Shown here one piece after another: positions 1-6,561 of a stretch of 7,246 nucleotides of DNA. Below the pieces are notes generated by a model, which was not told where the DNA came from, did no database searches, and was given only the letters and a program-made list of their open reading frames with translations. The first letter of the stretch is position 1. Every line of letters begins with the position of its first letter. A program made the translations under genes and the position numbers. This stretch comes from Clostridia bacterium (GTDB lineage Bacteria; Bacillota; Clostridia; Peptostreptococcales; Anaerovoracaceae): assembly GCA_024682015.1 (NCBI GenBank), contig JAIKZT010000157.1, positions 1 to 7,246 on the forward strand, given 5' to 3'.

Positions 1-52
1 GGCTGCTGCAGTCAAGCAGAACAAGAAAGTCGTGGTGGAGATCGTCTCCTAA
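1..52 (+). CDS. khpA: KhpA-type KH-domain RNA-binding protein, C-terminal end only
   Basis: Only the last 16 or so codons are present; they read AAVKQNKKVVVEIVS and stop at TAA (50-52). An Ala-rich helix end followed by NKKVVVEI is the typical finish of the small (about 75-80 residue) KhpA/YlqC KH protein, which forms an RNA-binding complex with KhpB. The position supports this: khpA normally sits between rpsP and rimM, and rimM is the next gene. The KH signature (GxxG loop) lies outside the window, so the assignment rests on this short tail and on synteny. Confidence 0.7.
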   Translation, partial: AAAVKQNKKVVVEIVS

Positions 53-70
53 GAGACGGCTTGAAGCAAC

Positions 71-97
71 AAAGGCGGGCGCTTGCCCGTCTTTTCA
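71..97 (+). terminator. Intrinsic terminator after khpA
   Basis: GGCGGGC (74-80), loop GCTT, GCCCGTC (85-91), then TTTT. The stem is 7 bp with one G-T wobble, extended by flanking A/T pairs. It lies 19 bases after the khpA stop and separates the ribosomal-protein side from the rimM unit, which has its own promoter. A second, weaker hairpin (GCCGC 165-169, loop CACT, GCGGC 174-178, followed by TTTATT) lies in the same gap and may act as a back-up. Confidence 0.8.
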
Positions 98-209
98 TTT
101 GACAGGGGCCATCAGGCCATGAATGCCTCCGGGATCCTGCCGGCAGCCATCCTCATGCTTTGCCGCCGCCACTGCGGCTTTATTCCTATAACCGAATGGA
201 TGATTTGTA

Positions 210-225
210 TGGTACAATGACGATA
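210..225 (+). promoter_or_regulatory. Extended -10 promoter firing at the rimM start codon (leaderless)
   Basis: TG at 210-211, one base, then TACAAT (213-218) make an extended -10 element. No good -35 hexamer is seen 16-18 bases upstream. With the usual six bases between the -10 hexamer and +1, transcription would begin at 225, the A of the rimM ATG. The absence of any Shine-Dalgarno sequence before that ATG fits a leaderless mRNA. Element positions are read directly; the start site is inferred. Confidence 0.6.
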
Positions 226-716
226 TGAATACGATCAAACTGGGAAAGATCACAGCGCCGCAGGGCATCCGGGGAGAGGTGCGCGTATATCCGTACACGG
301 ATACGCCGGACCGGTTCTCCCAGATCCCGGCCGTGCTGGTGAAAGGCGAAAAGAGGCGCGTGCAGAAGGCCCGCGCGAATAAGAATCTGGTGATCCTGAA
401 GCTGCAGGGCGTGGACGACCGCAACGCGGCGGAGGCGCTGCGGGGCCAAATGCTGTTCCTCGACCGCGCCGATCTGTGGGAGCAGCCGAAGGACACGTAT
501 TTCGTGGACGACATCACGGGCAGCTCGGTCGTCACGGAGGACGGCGCGCCTGTCGGAACCCTGAAAGCGGTCCACAGCCGTCCGGCGCAGGATCTCTACG
601 AGATCGAAAAGCCCGACGGGAGCAGTTTTCTGCTGCCCGCAGTCAAGGAGTTCGTCCTGACCGTTGACCCGGAGAACAAGATCATCACCGTCCGCCTGAT
701 CGAAGGATTGGCGTAA
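225..716 (+). CDS. rimM: Ribosome maturation factor RimM
   Basis: A 163-residue protein of normal RimM length. RimM binds ribosomal protein S19 and assists assembly of the 30S head. The N-terminal domain begins GKITAPQGIRGEVRV (residues 7-21), the family signature. The C-terminal PRC-barrel domain (about 90-162) carries YFVDDITG, PAQDLYEI and LLPAVKEFV, and ends in the typical LIEGLA. The start at 225 is firm because an in-frame TGA lies at 201-203 and no other start codon intervenes, yet there is no Shine-Dalgarno sequence and the -10 box ends six bases before the ATG. trmD follows after 31 bases, so the two are almost certainly co-transcribed. Confidence 0.96.
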   Translation: MNTIKLGKITAPQGIRGEVRVYPYTDTPDRFSQIPAVLVKGEKRRVQKARANKNLVILKLQGVDDRNAAEALRGQMLFLDRADLWEQPKDTYFVDDITGSSVVTEDGAPVGTLKAVHSRPAQDLYEIEKPDGSSFLLPAVKEFVLTVDPENKIITVRLIEGLA

Positions 717-736
717 CGCGGGGATAGACCCTCGCG
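717..736 (+). other. Small hairpin in the rimM-trmD gap
   Basis: Directly after the rimM stop, CGCGGGG (717-723) can pair with CCC (729-731) and CGCG (733-736) around the loop ATAGA, with T732 bulged. No T-run follows, so it is not a terminator. It could protect an mRNA end or tune trmD translation, but no function can be shown. Confidence 0.35.
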
Positions 737-747
737 CGCAAGGCACT

Positions 748-1497
748 ATGAAAGTAACGATACTCACACAATTCCCGGACATGTTCGCGCCGCTTGCGGG
801 CAGCATCCTCGGGCGGGCCGCGGACAACGGCCTGCTGGACATCGCCGTTGTCAACATCCGCGATTATACGGCGGACAAGCACCGCAAGACCGACGACACG
901 CCATTCGGCGGCGGAGCCGGCATGGTCATGACGCCCCAGCCCGCGTTCGACGCTCTGAGAGCTGTCGGCGCGCAGGGAAAGCGCATCCTGTACATGTCGC
1001 CCCGCGGGCCCATCCTGGACCAGGCGCTGGCGCAGGATCTGGCCGGCGAGGAGGAATTCTTCATCCTGTGCGGGCATTACGAGGGCGTGGACCAGCGCAT
1101 CCTGGACGCCTGGCGCATGGAGGAGGTCTCCATCGGCGACTACATCCTCACGGGAGGCGAGCTGGCCGCCATGGTGCTCGTGGACTGCGTGAGCCGGCTC
1201 ATCCCCGGCGTGCTCGGCAGCAGCGTTTCGCTCGAAGAGGAATCCATCTACAGCGGCCTGCTGGAGTATCCGCAGTACACGAAGCCGCGGGAGTACGAGG
1301 GACTGGCCGTGCCGGAGGTGCTGTTCAACGGCAATCACAGGCTCATCCACCTGTGGCAGTTCGAGGAGTCTGTGCGGCTCACCGCCCAGAGGCGCCCGGA
1401 CCTGCTGAAGAAATTCCTGCAGCAGCCCCATGACTTCACGAAGGACGAAAAAAAGATTCTGGAAAAGGTCCTGCAGGAAACACAAAGTATTGAATAG
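748..1497 (+). CDS. trmD: tRNA (guanine-N1)-methyltransferase TrmD
   Basis: A 249-residue cytoplasmic enzyme that uses S-adenosylmethionine to methylate N1 of G37 in tRNAs with G at position 36, preventing +1 frameshifting. Family landmarks in order: ILTQFPDMF (5-13), NIRDYTADKHRKTDDTPFGGGAGMVM (36-61), and the trefoil-knot SAM-binding segments MSPRGPI (83-89), LCGHYEGVDQRI (107-118) and SIGDYILTGGE (128-138), then GLLEYPQYTKP (170-180). The usual LSGxHxxIxxWR motif reads NGNHRLIHLWQ here (194-204), a mild divergence. The start is supported by AAGG at 740-743. It is the second gene of the rimM unit. Its stop codon TAG (1495-1497) overlaps the -35 hexamer of the next promoter, and no terminator separates it from the next gene. 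Confidence 0.97.
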   Translation: MKVTILTQFPDMFAPLAGSILGRAADNGLLDIAVVNIRDYTADKHRKTDDTPFGGGAGMVMTPQPAFDALRAVGAQGKRILYMSPRGPILDQALAQDLAGEEEFFILCGHYEGVDQRILDAWRMEEVSIGDYILTGGELAAMVLVDCVSRLIPGVLGSSVSLEEESIYSGLLEYPQYTKPREYEGLAVPEVLFNGNHRLIHLWQFEESVRLTAQRRPDLLKKFLQQPHDFTKDEKKILEKVLQETQSIE

Positions 1498-1525
1498 CCC
1501 TTACAAAAATGATACGATATCTTGT
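1490..1525 (+). promoter_or_regulatory. Sigma-A promoter at the trmD end, leaderless for the HlyD-like gene
   Basis: TTGAAT (1490-1495), a 17-base spacer (1496-1512) ending in an extended -10 TGA, then TACGAT (1513-1518). The predicted start is at 1525-1526, at or next to the ATG of the HlyD-like gene at 1526. No Shine-Dalgarno sequence precedes that ATG. The spacing and the extended -10 make this a convincing promoter, and it likely drives the whole division gene run. Confidence 0.75.
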
Positions 1526-2623
1526 ATGAAAGAAAAGGGTAAGAAGACAGCGGGCGCAGCGGCGATCATCGTGTTTCTCGGGATCTGCGCGGCCCTGTAC
1601 GTATATATCTACGTCGTGCCTCAGGTAACCGGCGCGCTTACGCCGACGGCCATCGCTCAGTACGGGGAGATGCTCACGTCGAATCCGGCGGACTGCATCG
1701 TCTTCCGCAGCGAGAAAGTGGCCCTGGCGGAACAGAGCGGCCAGGCGGGATATTACGCCGGCGAAGGCGACAAGACGCGCTTGGGCGAAAAGATCGCGGA
1801 CGTTTACCCGGCGGGCGGCGCGGCGAAAAGTTATTACATGGAAACGACCGGCGTCGTCAGCTACTGGTACGACGGGTTCGAGGACGTATTCCGGCCGGAC
1901 GCGCTGGACGTGTTTACGCCGGACGTGTTCGACGATCCCTCCGCGGCATTCGGGGAAGAGGAGACCGAACAGGCAGACTGGCCCGAGCCCCGTTCCGTCA
2001 ACACGGCGGAAAAGGAGAAGGACGACCCTCTGTACAAGATCGTTCTGGGCGACATGTGGTACATGGCTCTGCGCATCGACAGCGCCTACATGGACCGCTA
2101 TGCCATGGGCGCGAAGATCTCGGTGGATCCGGGCTCCGGCGCCGTGGATGCCCGCGTGATCCGCATGACGCAGTACGAGGACTGCTGGGTGGTCATCGCG
2201 CAGACGAACCGCTACTACAGCTCATCCTGCCGCCTGCGGCGCTGCAGCGCGACGATCGTAACCGAGGATAACACCGGGCTGATCATTCCCACGTCGGCGC
2301 GGTGCTTCAGAATGTCCGAAGAAGGCGAGATGCAGGAAGGCGTCTACGTCAAGAACATACGGGACGAGTATCATTTCTGCCGCATCAGCGTGCTCGCTGA
2401 AGACACGGAAAAGGACCTCAGCCTCGTCGCGGAGGATACGTTCTTCGAGAGAAACGGGGATGGGGAGACCGTCACCGTCTATACGCTCAGCGTCTACGAC
2501 GAGATCCTGCGGGACGGCAGCGAGCTCAGCGACGTGCGCATCACGGACGAGGTTCCCGAGGAAGAGGAGGAAGAGATCGTCTTCGAGTGGGAAAAGCCTG
2601 CGCCTGAGGAGGGCGAAGAATGA
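1526..2623 (+). CDS. HlyD-like membrane-anchored protein of the Clostridia division cluster
   Basis: A 365-residue protein. A short Lys-rich N-terminus and one hydrophobic segment (about 10-31) suggest a membrane anchor with the rest outside. Residues about 57-93 (CIVFRSEKVALAEQSG, then YYAGEGDKTRLGEKIADVY) match the lipoyl/barrel-sandwich opening of HlyD-type adaptor proteins that Clostridia encode just upstream of ylmE. The middle carries an acidic insert (about 116-168), and the C-terminus is strongly acidic (EEEEEE at 345-350, ending EEGEE). No ABC or efflux partner is encoded nearby, so export is unproven; a role in envelope or division is suggested only by context. The reading frame stays open upstream to an ATG at 1430 inside trmD, but ATG 1526 is preferred because it sits exactly at the predicted transcription start and gives a clean anchor. 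Its stop overlaps the ylmE start by four bases. Confidence 0.8.
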   Translation: MKEKGKKTAGAAAIIVFLGICAALYVYIYVVPQVTGALTPTAIAQYGEMLTSNPADCIVFRSEKVALAEQSGQAGYYAGEGDKTRLGEKIADVYPAGGAAKSYYMETTGVVSYWYDGFEDVFRPDALDVFTPDVFDDPSAAFGEEETEQADWPEPRSVNTAEKEKDDPLYKIVLGDMWYMALRIDSAYMDRYAMGAKISVDPGSGAVDARVIRMTQYEDCWVVIAQTNRYYSSSCRLRRCSATIVTEDNTGLIIPTSARCFRMSEEGEMQEGVYVKNIRDEYHFCRISVLAEDTEKDLSLVAEDTFFERNGDGETVTVYTLSVYDEILRDGSELSDVRITDEVPEEEEEEIVFEWEKPAPEEGEE

Positions 2624-3324
2624 GCATTACCGAAAACATCAGCGAAATTCGGGCGAGGATGGCGCGCGCTGCCGAAAAGAGCGGGCGCAGGCCCGAGGAT
2701 GTCCTGCTCATCGCGGTCACGAAGCTGCACGACCCGGACGAGATGGAAGAAGCCATCCGGGCGGGCGTTACGGACATCGCGGAGAACAAGGTGCAGGAGA
2801 TCCAGCACAAGTTCGATCAGATCAGCCTGCCCGTGCGCTGGCACCTCATCGGACATCTGCAGACGAACAAGGTCAAATACATCATCGACAAGGTCGTGAT
2901 GATACACTCCGTGGACAGCCTGAAGCTGGCCCAGGAGATCGATAAACGCGCGGGGGCTGCGGGCAAGGTCATGGATGTGCTCATCCAGGTGAACGCGGCT
3001 CACGAAGAGAGCAAATTCGGCGCGGATCCCAAGGACGTGCCGCAGCTGGCCGCGGACATCGCCGCCGGCTGTCCGAACGTGCGGATCCGGGGGCTGATGC
3101 ACATCGCGCCCTATGCCGAGGATCCTGAAGAAGTAAGGCCTTATTTCAGAGAGGTCAAGGCGCTTTACGACGAGCTGGCGGGTCAGTACCCGGATTTTGC
3201 CTATCTGTCCATGGGCATGAGCCACGATTTCGAGACGGCCATCGAGGAAGGCGCCAACATCATCAGGGTCGGGACGTCAATTTTCGGAGAACGGGACTAC
3301 ACCAGGAAAATGGGAGGAGAGTAG
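2620..3324 (+). CDS. ylmE: YggS/YlmE family PLP homeostasis protein
   Basis: A 234-residue single-domain TIM-barrel protein of the PLPBP family, which binds pyridoxal 5'-phosphate without known catalysis and balances vitamin B6 and amino-acid pools. Landmarks: the PLP-linking lysine K35 in LIAVTKLHD, ENKVQE (55-60), WHLIGHLQTNK (74-84), HSVDS (96-100), the ESKFG segment (130-134), SMGMSHDFETAIEEGAN in the C-terminal part and RVGTSIFG (217-224), the phosphate-binding end. The ATG overlaps the upstream stop (ATGA at 2620-2623), and a strong GAGGAGGG (2606-2613) precedes it. In Gram-positives this gene heads the ylm cell-division cluster, and sepF follows by one base. Confidence 0.96.
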   Translation: MSITENISEIRARMARAAEKSGRRPEDVLLIAVTKLHDPDEMEEAIRAGVTDIAENKVQEIQHKFDQISLPVRWHLIGHLQTNKVKYIIDKVVMIHSVDSLKLAQEIDKRAGAAGKVMDVLIQVNAAHEESKFGADPKDVPQLAADIAAGCPNVRIRGLMHIAPYAEDPEEVRPYFREVKALYDELAGQYPDFAYLSMGMSHDFETAIEEGANIIRVGTSIFGERDYTRKMGGE

Positions 3325-3325
3325 C

Positions 3326-3808
3326 ATGGGATTCATCAACAAAATGAAAGAACTTGTCGGCATCGAGGAGATCGAGGAAGACGACATCGAAGAAGAGGAT
3401 GAAAAGAAGCCGCTGGTTCCGCGCCAGCAGCCTCTGGCAGCCCCGGCGAGCCGGCCGGCTCCCGCGCAGCCTGCGCAGCAGTCCAAGCCTGCCCAGAGCG
3501 GCAGCCGCTACACCAGCGCCATGAAGATGGTCGTGATCGAGCCGCAGGGTTTTGATGAAAGTCCCAAGCTGGTCGACAGCCTGAAGGCGAAAAAACCCGT
3601 CATCATCAACCTCGAGAACCTCGAAACGGACGTAGCGCGCAAGATCTTCGACTTCCTGTCCGGCGCCACGTACGCGCTGAACGGCAACGTGCAGAAGGTC
3701 GCCAACAACATTTTCGTGTTCGCGCCGGAGAACGTGAGCGTGGACTACAAGAACGATCAGAAGCCTTCCGAGAAAGCCTCTGAAGGCATCAAGAGCCCCT
3801 GGAGATAA
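3326..3808 (+). CDS. sepF: Cell division protein SepF
   Basis: A 160-residue cytoplasmic protein that bundles FtsZ filaments and ties the Z-ring to the membrane. The N-terminus MGFINKMKELVGI can form the amphipathic membrane-binding helix. An acidic stretch (14-26) and a Pro/Ala/Gln-rich flexible linker (about 29-58) follow. The conserved C-terminal domain (about 66-139) has VVIEPQGFDESPKLVDSLK, the PVIINLENLE strand (91-100) and the dimer-forming DFLSGATYALNGNVQKV segment (109-125), ending FVFAPENVSV. A strong GGGAGGAGA lies at 3313-3321, overlapping the ylmE end. In Bacillus, ylmG and ylmH lie between sepF and divIVA; here only six bases separate the two genes. Confidence 0.95.
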   Translation: MGFINKMKELVGIEEIEEDDIEEEDEKKPLVPRQQPLAAPASRPAPAQPAQQSKPAQSGSRYTSAMKMVVIEPQGFDESPKLVDSLKAKKPVIINLENLETDVARKIFDFLSGATYALNGNVQKVANNIFVFAPENVSVDYKNDQKPSEKASEGIKSPWR

Positions 3809-3814
3809 CGGAAA

Positions 3815-4414
3815 ATGATCACACCACTGGACATTCAGAACAAGGAATTCAGCAAAGCCGTCCGCGGCTATAACCAGGAAGAGGTCGACGTCTTTCTGGA
3901 TGAAATCATGGCCGATTACAAGACGCTTCTGGACACCAACGCGGAACTTACGCGCCAGCTGGAAGACGCGAAAACCAAGCTGGACGGCTACAAGGATACC
4001 GAAGGCGCCGTGCTGAAGACGCTGGAGGCCGCCAAAGCCTTGATGAACGACATCTCGGTCAGCGCGGAGAAGCGCGCCAGCATCCTCGTCAAGAACGCGG
4101 AACTGGATGCCGACCTCAAGCAGCGCCAGGCGCGCGACAACGTGGAGCGGCTGAAGGAAGAAGAAGCCCGGCTCAACGCGCGGGTAACAAGCATGAAGTC
4201 GAAATTCCGCAGCTTCCTGGAGAGCGAGCTCGAGCGCTTCGATTCGCTCAGCGAGGACATCTTCGGCATTCCCGACGGCAGCTTCCTGAAGGACAACGGC
4301 ACCGTGCGGGCGGCGACGTCCGGCCTTGCCGCTTCGCCTTTGGACGCGGACGTGGAGCTGTTCCGCACCATCGTCAACCGTAAGCCGGACGGCCCGAAGA
4401 ACGGAGACGATTAG
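3815..4414 (+). CDS. divIVA: DivIVA domain cell-pole/septum protein
   Basis: A 199-residue coiled-coil protein that recognises negatively curved membrane at septa and poles and recruits partners. The N-terminal lipid-binding domain reads TPLDIQNKEFSKAVRGYNQEEVDVFL (3-28). The exposed pair that is F17-R18 in B. subtilis corresponds to V16-R17 here. A charged heptad-rich coiled coil covers about 28-60, and a second one, linked by a short break, about 65-146. The tail (about 150-199) is low in predicted structure. GGAG at 3801-3804 is a plausible though slightly distant ribosome site for the ATG at 3815. The stop TAG shares its last base with the GTG start of lspA, implying coupled translation. 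Confidence 0.93.
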   Translation: MITPLDIQNKEFSKAVRGYNQEEVDVFLDEIMADYKTLLDTNAELTRQLEDAKTKLDGYKDTEGAVLKTLEAAKALMNDISVSAEKRASILVKNAELDADLKQRQARDNVERLKEEEARLNARVTSMKSKFRSFLESELERFDSLSEDIFGIPDGSFLKDNGTVRAATSGLAASPLDADVELFRTIVNRKPDGPKNGDD

Positions 4415-4911
4415 TGTTCTGTCTCGTCATCGCGCTATGCATTCTGGCAGACCAGCTGACGAAAGCGGCAGTCATTTCGAAGCTTGATCTCGGACAGGGC
4501 ATTACCGTCGTGCCGCGCCTGCTGGACTTCCGCTACGTGCAGAACACGGGCGCTGCCTTCAGCATTCTGACGGGCAGACAGACGTTTCTGATCGCGGTCA
4601 CGGCCGTCTTCATGGCTGCCATGGTTTTTTACGTCTGGAAGAAGCGGCGCAGCATCTATTGGGCGGAAAAGCTGGCCATCGCGCTGATCGTTGGCGGCGG
4701 ACTGGGCAACCTCATCTGCCGGGCGTGGCGCGGGTTTGTCGTGGATTTCATCGACATCCACTGGATCCCCGTGTTCAACGTGGCGGACATGTGCGTTTGC
4801 TGCGGATGCGCGCTGCTGGTCCTTTCCGTGCTCTGGCTGGAACCACGCGCACAGAAGAGCAAGCCGGGCCAGGAAGATGACCTCTCCGCACAGGGGGAAG
4901 AGCATGCATAG
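4414..4911 (+). CDS. lspA: Lipoprotein signal peptidase LspA (signal peptidase II)
   Basis: A 165-residue polytopic membrane aspartyl protease that cleaves diacylated prolipoproteins before the lipobox Cys. It starts at GTG (4414-4416), overlapping the divIVA stop by one base, with CGGAG at 4402-4406. Four hydrophobic segments lie at about 2-12, 57-75, 86-102 and 121-142. Motifs: DQLTK (13-17), QNTGAAFSIL (43-52), GGGLGNLICR (94-103), FVVDFID (108-114) and FNVAD (121-125). D111 and D125 match the catalytic dyad seen in LspA crystal structures. The usual Asp of GNxxDR is Cys102 here. Cys is also dense in the last helix (CVCCGC, 127-132). The C-terminal 22 residues are hydrophilic. The size and remaining motifs indicate a working enzyme. 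Confidence 0.95.
   Translation: MFCLVIALCILADQLTKAAVISKLDLGQGITVVPRLLDFRYVQNTGAAFSILTGRQTFLIAVTAVFMAAMVFYVWKKRRSIYWAEKLAIALIVGGGLGNLICRAWRGFVVDFIDIHWIPVFNVADMCVCCGCALLVLSVLWLEPRAQKSKPGQEDDLSAQGEEHA
4892..4898 (+). promoter_or_regulatory. Shine-Dalgarno sequence that sets the rluD start
   Basis: AGGGGGA inside the last codons of lspA, five bases before the ATG at 4904. The rluD frame stays open well upstream inside lspA, but this site and the protein family alignment place the true start here. Confidence 0.7.
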
Positions 4912-5842
4912 CGAAGAGCGGGAAAGCGGGATCGTTACATTCCTCATAGACGAAGAGCACGCCGGCGCGAGAGCGGACGGCGTGCTTTCTCAACTTTTTG
5001 AGGAAGCGAGCCGCAGCTACATACAAAAGCTCATAGAGGGTGGCCGCGTCAGCTGCGACGGACTCGTCCTCACGTCCAAGAAGGAGAAACTGAAGGCGGG
5101 AATGGTGGTCAGCATCTGCCTGCCGCCGATCGTCCCCTGTGAGGCTCAGCCGCAGGACATCCCGCTGGACGTCGTTTACGAGGACAGCGACCTGATCGTG
5201 GTGAACAAGCCGAAGGGCATGGTCGTTCATCCCGCGCCGGGAAGCGCGGACGGCACGCTGGTGAACGCGCTGCTGTACCACTGCGGGGCGCTTTCCGCGA
5301 TCAACGGCGTGGAACGCCCGGGCATCGTTCACCGCATCGACAAGGACACGTCGGGCCTTCTGGTCTGCGCCAAGTCGGATGAGGCTCACCGGGGGCTGGC
5401 CGCTCAGCTGGCGGATCACAGCTGCACGCGCAGTTACCGCGGCGTTGCGTATTTCGGCTTTCGCGAGGAGAAGGGCACCGTGGACGCTCCCATTGGGCGT
5501 GACCCCTCCAATCGCCTGCGCATGGCGGTCGTATCCGGCGGCAGGCGGGCCGTTACGCACTGGCAGGTCCAGGAGGCCTTCAAGGGCTTTACGGAGATCC
5601 GGGCGAAGCTGGAGACGGGCAGGACGCACCAGATCCGCGTGCACATGGCACACATTCACCATCCGCTGCTCGGCGATACGGTCTACGGTCCCGCAAAGCA
5701 GCCGTATAAGCTGCAGGGGCAGATGCTTCACGCGGAGGTGCTCGGGTTCGTTCATCCGATCTCGGGGCAGTACATGGAGTTTCATGCCGATCCGCCGGCG
5801 GAATATCTGCAGACGTTGGAAAAATTGAGGAACAGACCATGA
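4904..5842 (+). CDS. rluD: RluD-family 23S rRNA pseudouridine synthase
   Basis: A 312-residue RNA-modifying enzyme of the RluA/RluC/RluD class. An N-terminal S4 RNA-binding domain covers about 22-73 (RADGVLSQLFEEASRSYIQK, GGRVSCDG). The catalytic domain begins DVVYEDSDLIVVNKPKGMVVHP (89-110). HRIDKDTSGL (143-152) contains the nucleophilic Asp146, and near the C-terminus ETGRTHQIRVHMAHI and GDTVYG are the other family motifs. The target is probably a helix-69 type site in 23S rRNA, but substrate cannot be told apart within this class from sequence alone. The gene follows lspA in many Firmicutes and overlaps its end by eight bases; its stop overlaps the next ATG by four. Confidence 0.92.
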   Translation: MHSEERESGIVTFLIDEEHAGARADGVLSQLFEEASRSYIQKLIEGGRVSCDGLVLTSKKEKLKAGMVVSICLPPIVPCEAQPQDIPLDVVYEDSDLIVVNKPKGMVVHPAPGSADGTLVNALLYHCGALSAINGVERPGIVHRIDKDTSGLLVCAKSDEAHRGLAAQLADHSCTRSYRGVAYFGFREEKGTVDAPIGRDPSNRLRMAVVSGGRRAVTHWQVQEAFKGFTEIRAKLETGRTHQIRVHMAHIHHPLLGDTVYGPAKQPYKLQGQMLHAEVLGFVHPISGQYMEFHADPPAEYLQTLEKLRNRP

Positions 5843-6543
5843 AGAAAACGTTAAAACCAGGCACCATGCTCTATCCGCTGCCCGCCGTTCTCGTGACGGG
5901 CGGCACCATGGAGGAATCGACGGTCATGACGGCGGCCTGGACGGGCATCGTCTGCTCGGAACCCCCTATGACCTATGTTTCCATCCGGCCGGAACGCTAT
6001 TCCCACGACGTCATCCGGGACGCGGGCGAATTCGTCATCAATCTGACGAAGGCTTCGCAGGCCTTTGAGACGGATTACGCGGGCTGCGTATCCACGCGAA
6101 AGGAGGACAAGTTCGAAAGATTAGGCCTTCGCAAGCTGCCGGGGGATGTCGTGAAGGCGCCTCTGATCGAGCAGTGCCCGGTGAACCTCGAATGCAAGGT
6201 CGTGGAAGTGAAGGAACTGGGCAGTCACGACATGTTCCTGGCGCAGATCGTAGCGGTGCACGTGGATGAGGCGCTGTTCAACCGGGAAGGGCGGGTCTGC
6301 CTGGAAAAGGCGGGGCTTCTGGCCTACATCCACGGCGGGTATCTGCCGCTGGGCAGCCGCAAGATCGGCACGTTCGGCTATTCAGTGATGAAGCCGAAGA
6401 CGAAGAAAAAGAAGGCCGCTGCCAGCCGCGCCGCATCCAAGACCAAAGCGGCGCTGAAGGCCCGCGCGGGTTCGAAACAGGGCAAGCCGCAGAAGAAGAG
6501 CGTCTTTACGGGAAAGAGAGTGCTTGTGTCGGACAAAAAATAG
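5839..6543 (+). CDS. Flavin reductase-like FMN-binding protein with a basic C-terminal tail
   Basis: A 234-residue protein. Residues about 1-184 form a flavin reductase-like (FMN-binding split-barrel, flavoredoxin type) domain: PLPAVLVTGG (13-22), STVMTAAWTGIVCSEPPM (27-44, the flavin-contacting region), VSIRPERYSHDVI (47-59), GEFVINLT (63-70), then LECKVVEVKELGSHDMFLAQIVAV (117-140). The electron partner and substrate are unknown. Residues 186-234 are an added low-complexity tail with 18 Lys/Arg and one acidic residue among 49, rich in Ala and Ser, resembling histone H1-like or RNA-binding tails. The ATG overlaps the rluD stop (ATGA), with GAGGAA at 5827-5832, so it is the last gene of the run. 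No clear terminator follows within 280 bases. Confidence 0.88.
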   Translation: MKKTLKPGTMLYPLPAVLVTGGTMEESTVMTAAWTGIVCSEPPMTYVSIRPERYSHDVIRDAGEFVINLTKASQAFETDYAGCVSTRKEDKFERLGLRKLPGDVVKAPLIEQCPVNLECKVVEVKELGSHDMFLAQIVAVHVDEALFNREGRVCLEKAGLLAYIHGGYLPLGSRKIGTFGYSVMKPKTKKKKAAASRAASKTKAALKARAGSKQGKPQKKSVFTGKRVLVSDKK

Positions 6544-6561
6544 AAAAGATCGGGCTGAACC

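Noticed and set aside
137..146. Perfect 10-bp palindrome CTGCCGGCAG in the khpA-rimM gap
   Set aside because: It is a single short GC palindrome not placed at a promoter element; chance is a sufficient explanation.
1430..1525. N-terminal extension of the HlyD-like protein from ATG 1430
   Set aside because: The extension overlaps trmD, is very basic and would place residues before the anchor that look like a frame shadow. A promoter and its predicted start point sit at 1526.
3809..3814. Possible remnants of ylmG or ylmH between sepF and divIVA
   Set aside because: Only six bases separate the two genes, so there is no room for a remnant.
4691..4903. N-terminal extension of RluD into lspA
   Set aside because: The extra residues are a shadow of lspA; AGGGGGA at 4892-4898 and the S4 domain position place the start at 4904.
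4775..5785. Long minus-strand open frame (336 codons) opposite lspA/rluD; similar antisense frames at 685-1485 and 2494-3225
   Set aside because: They mirror well-identified genes. Long antisense frames are expected in GC-rich coding DNA, and their predicted products lack recognisable domains.
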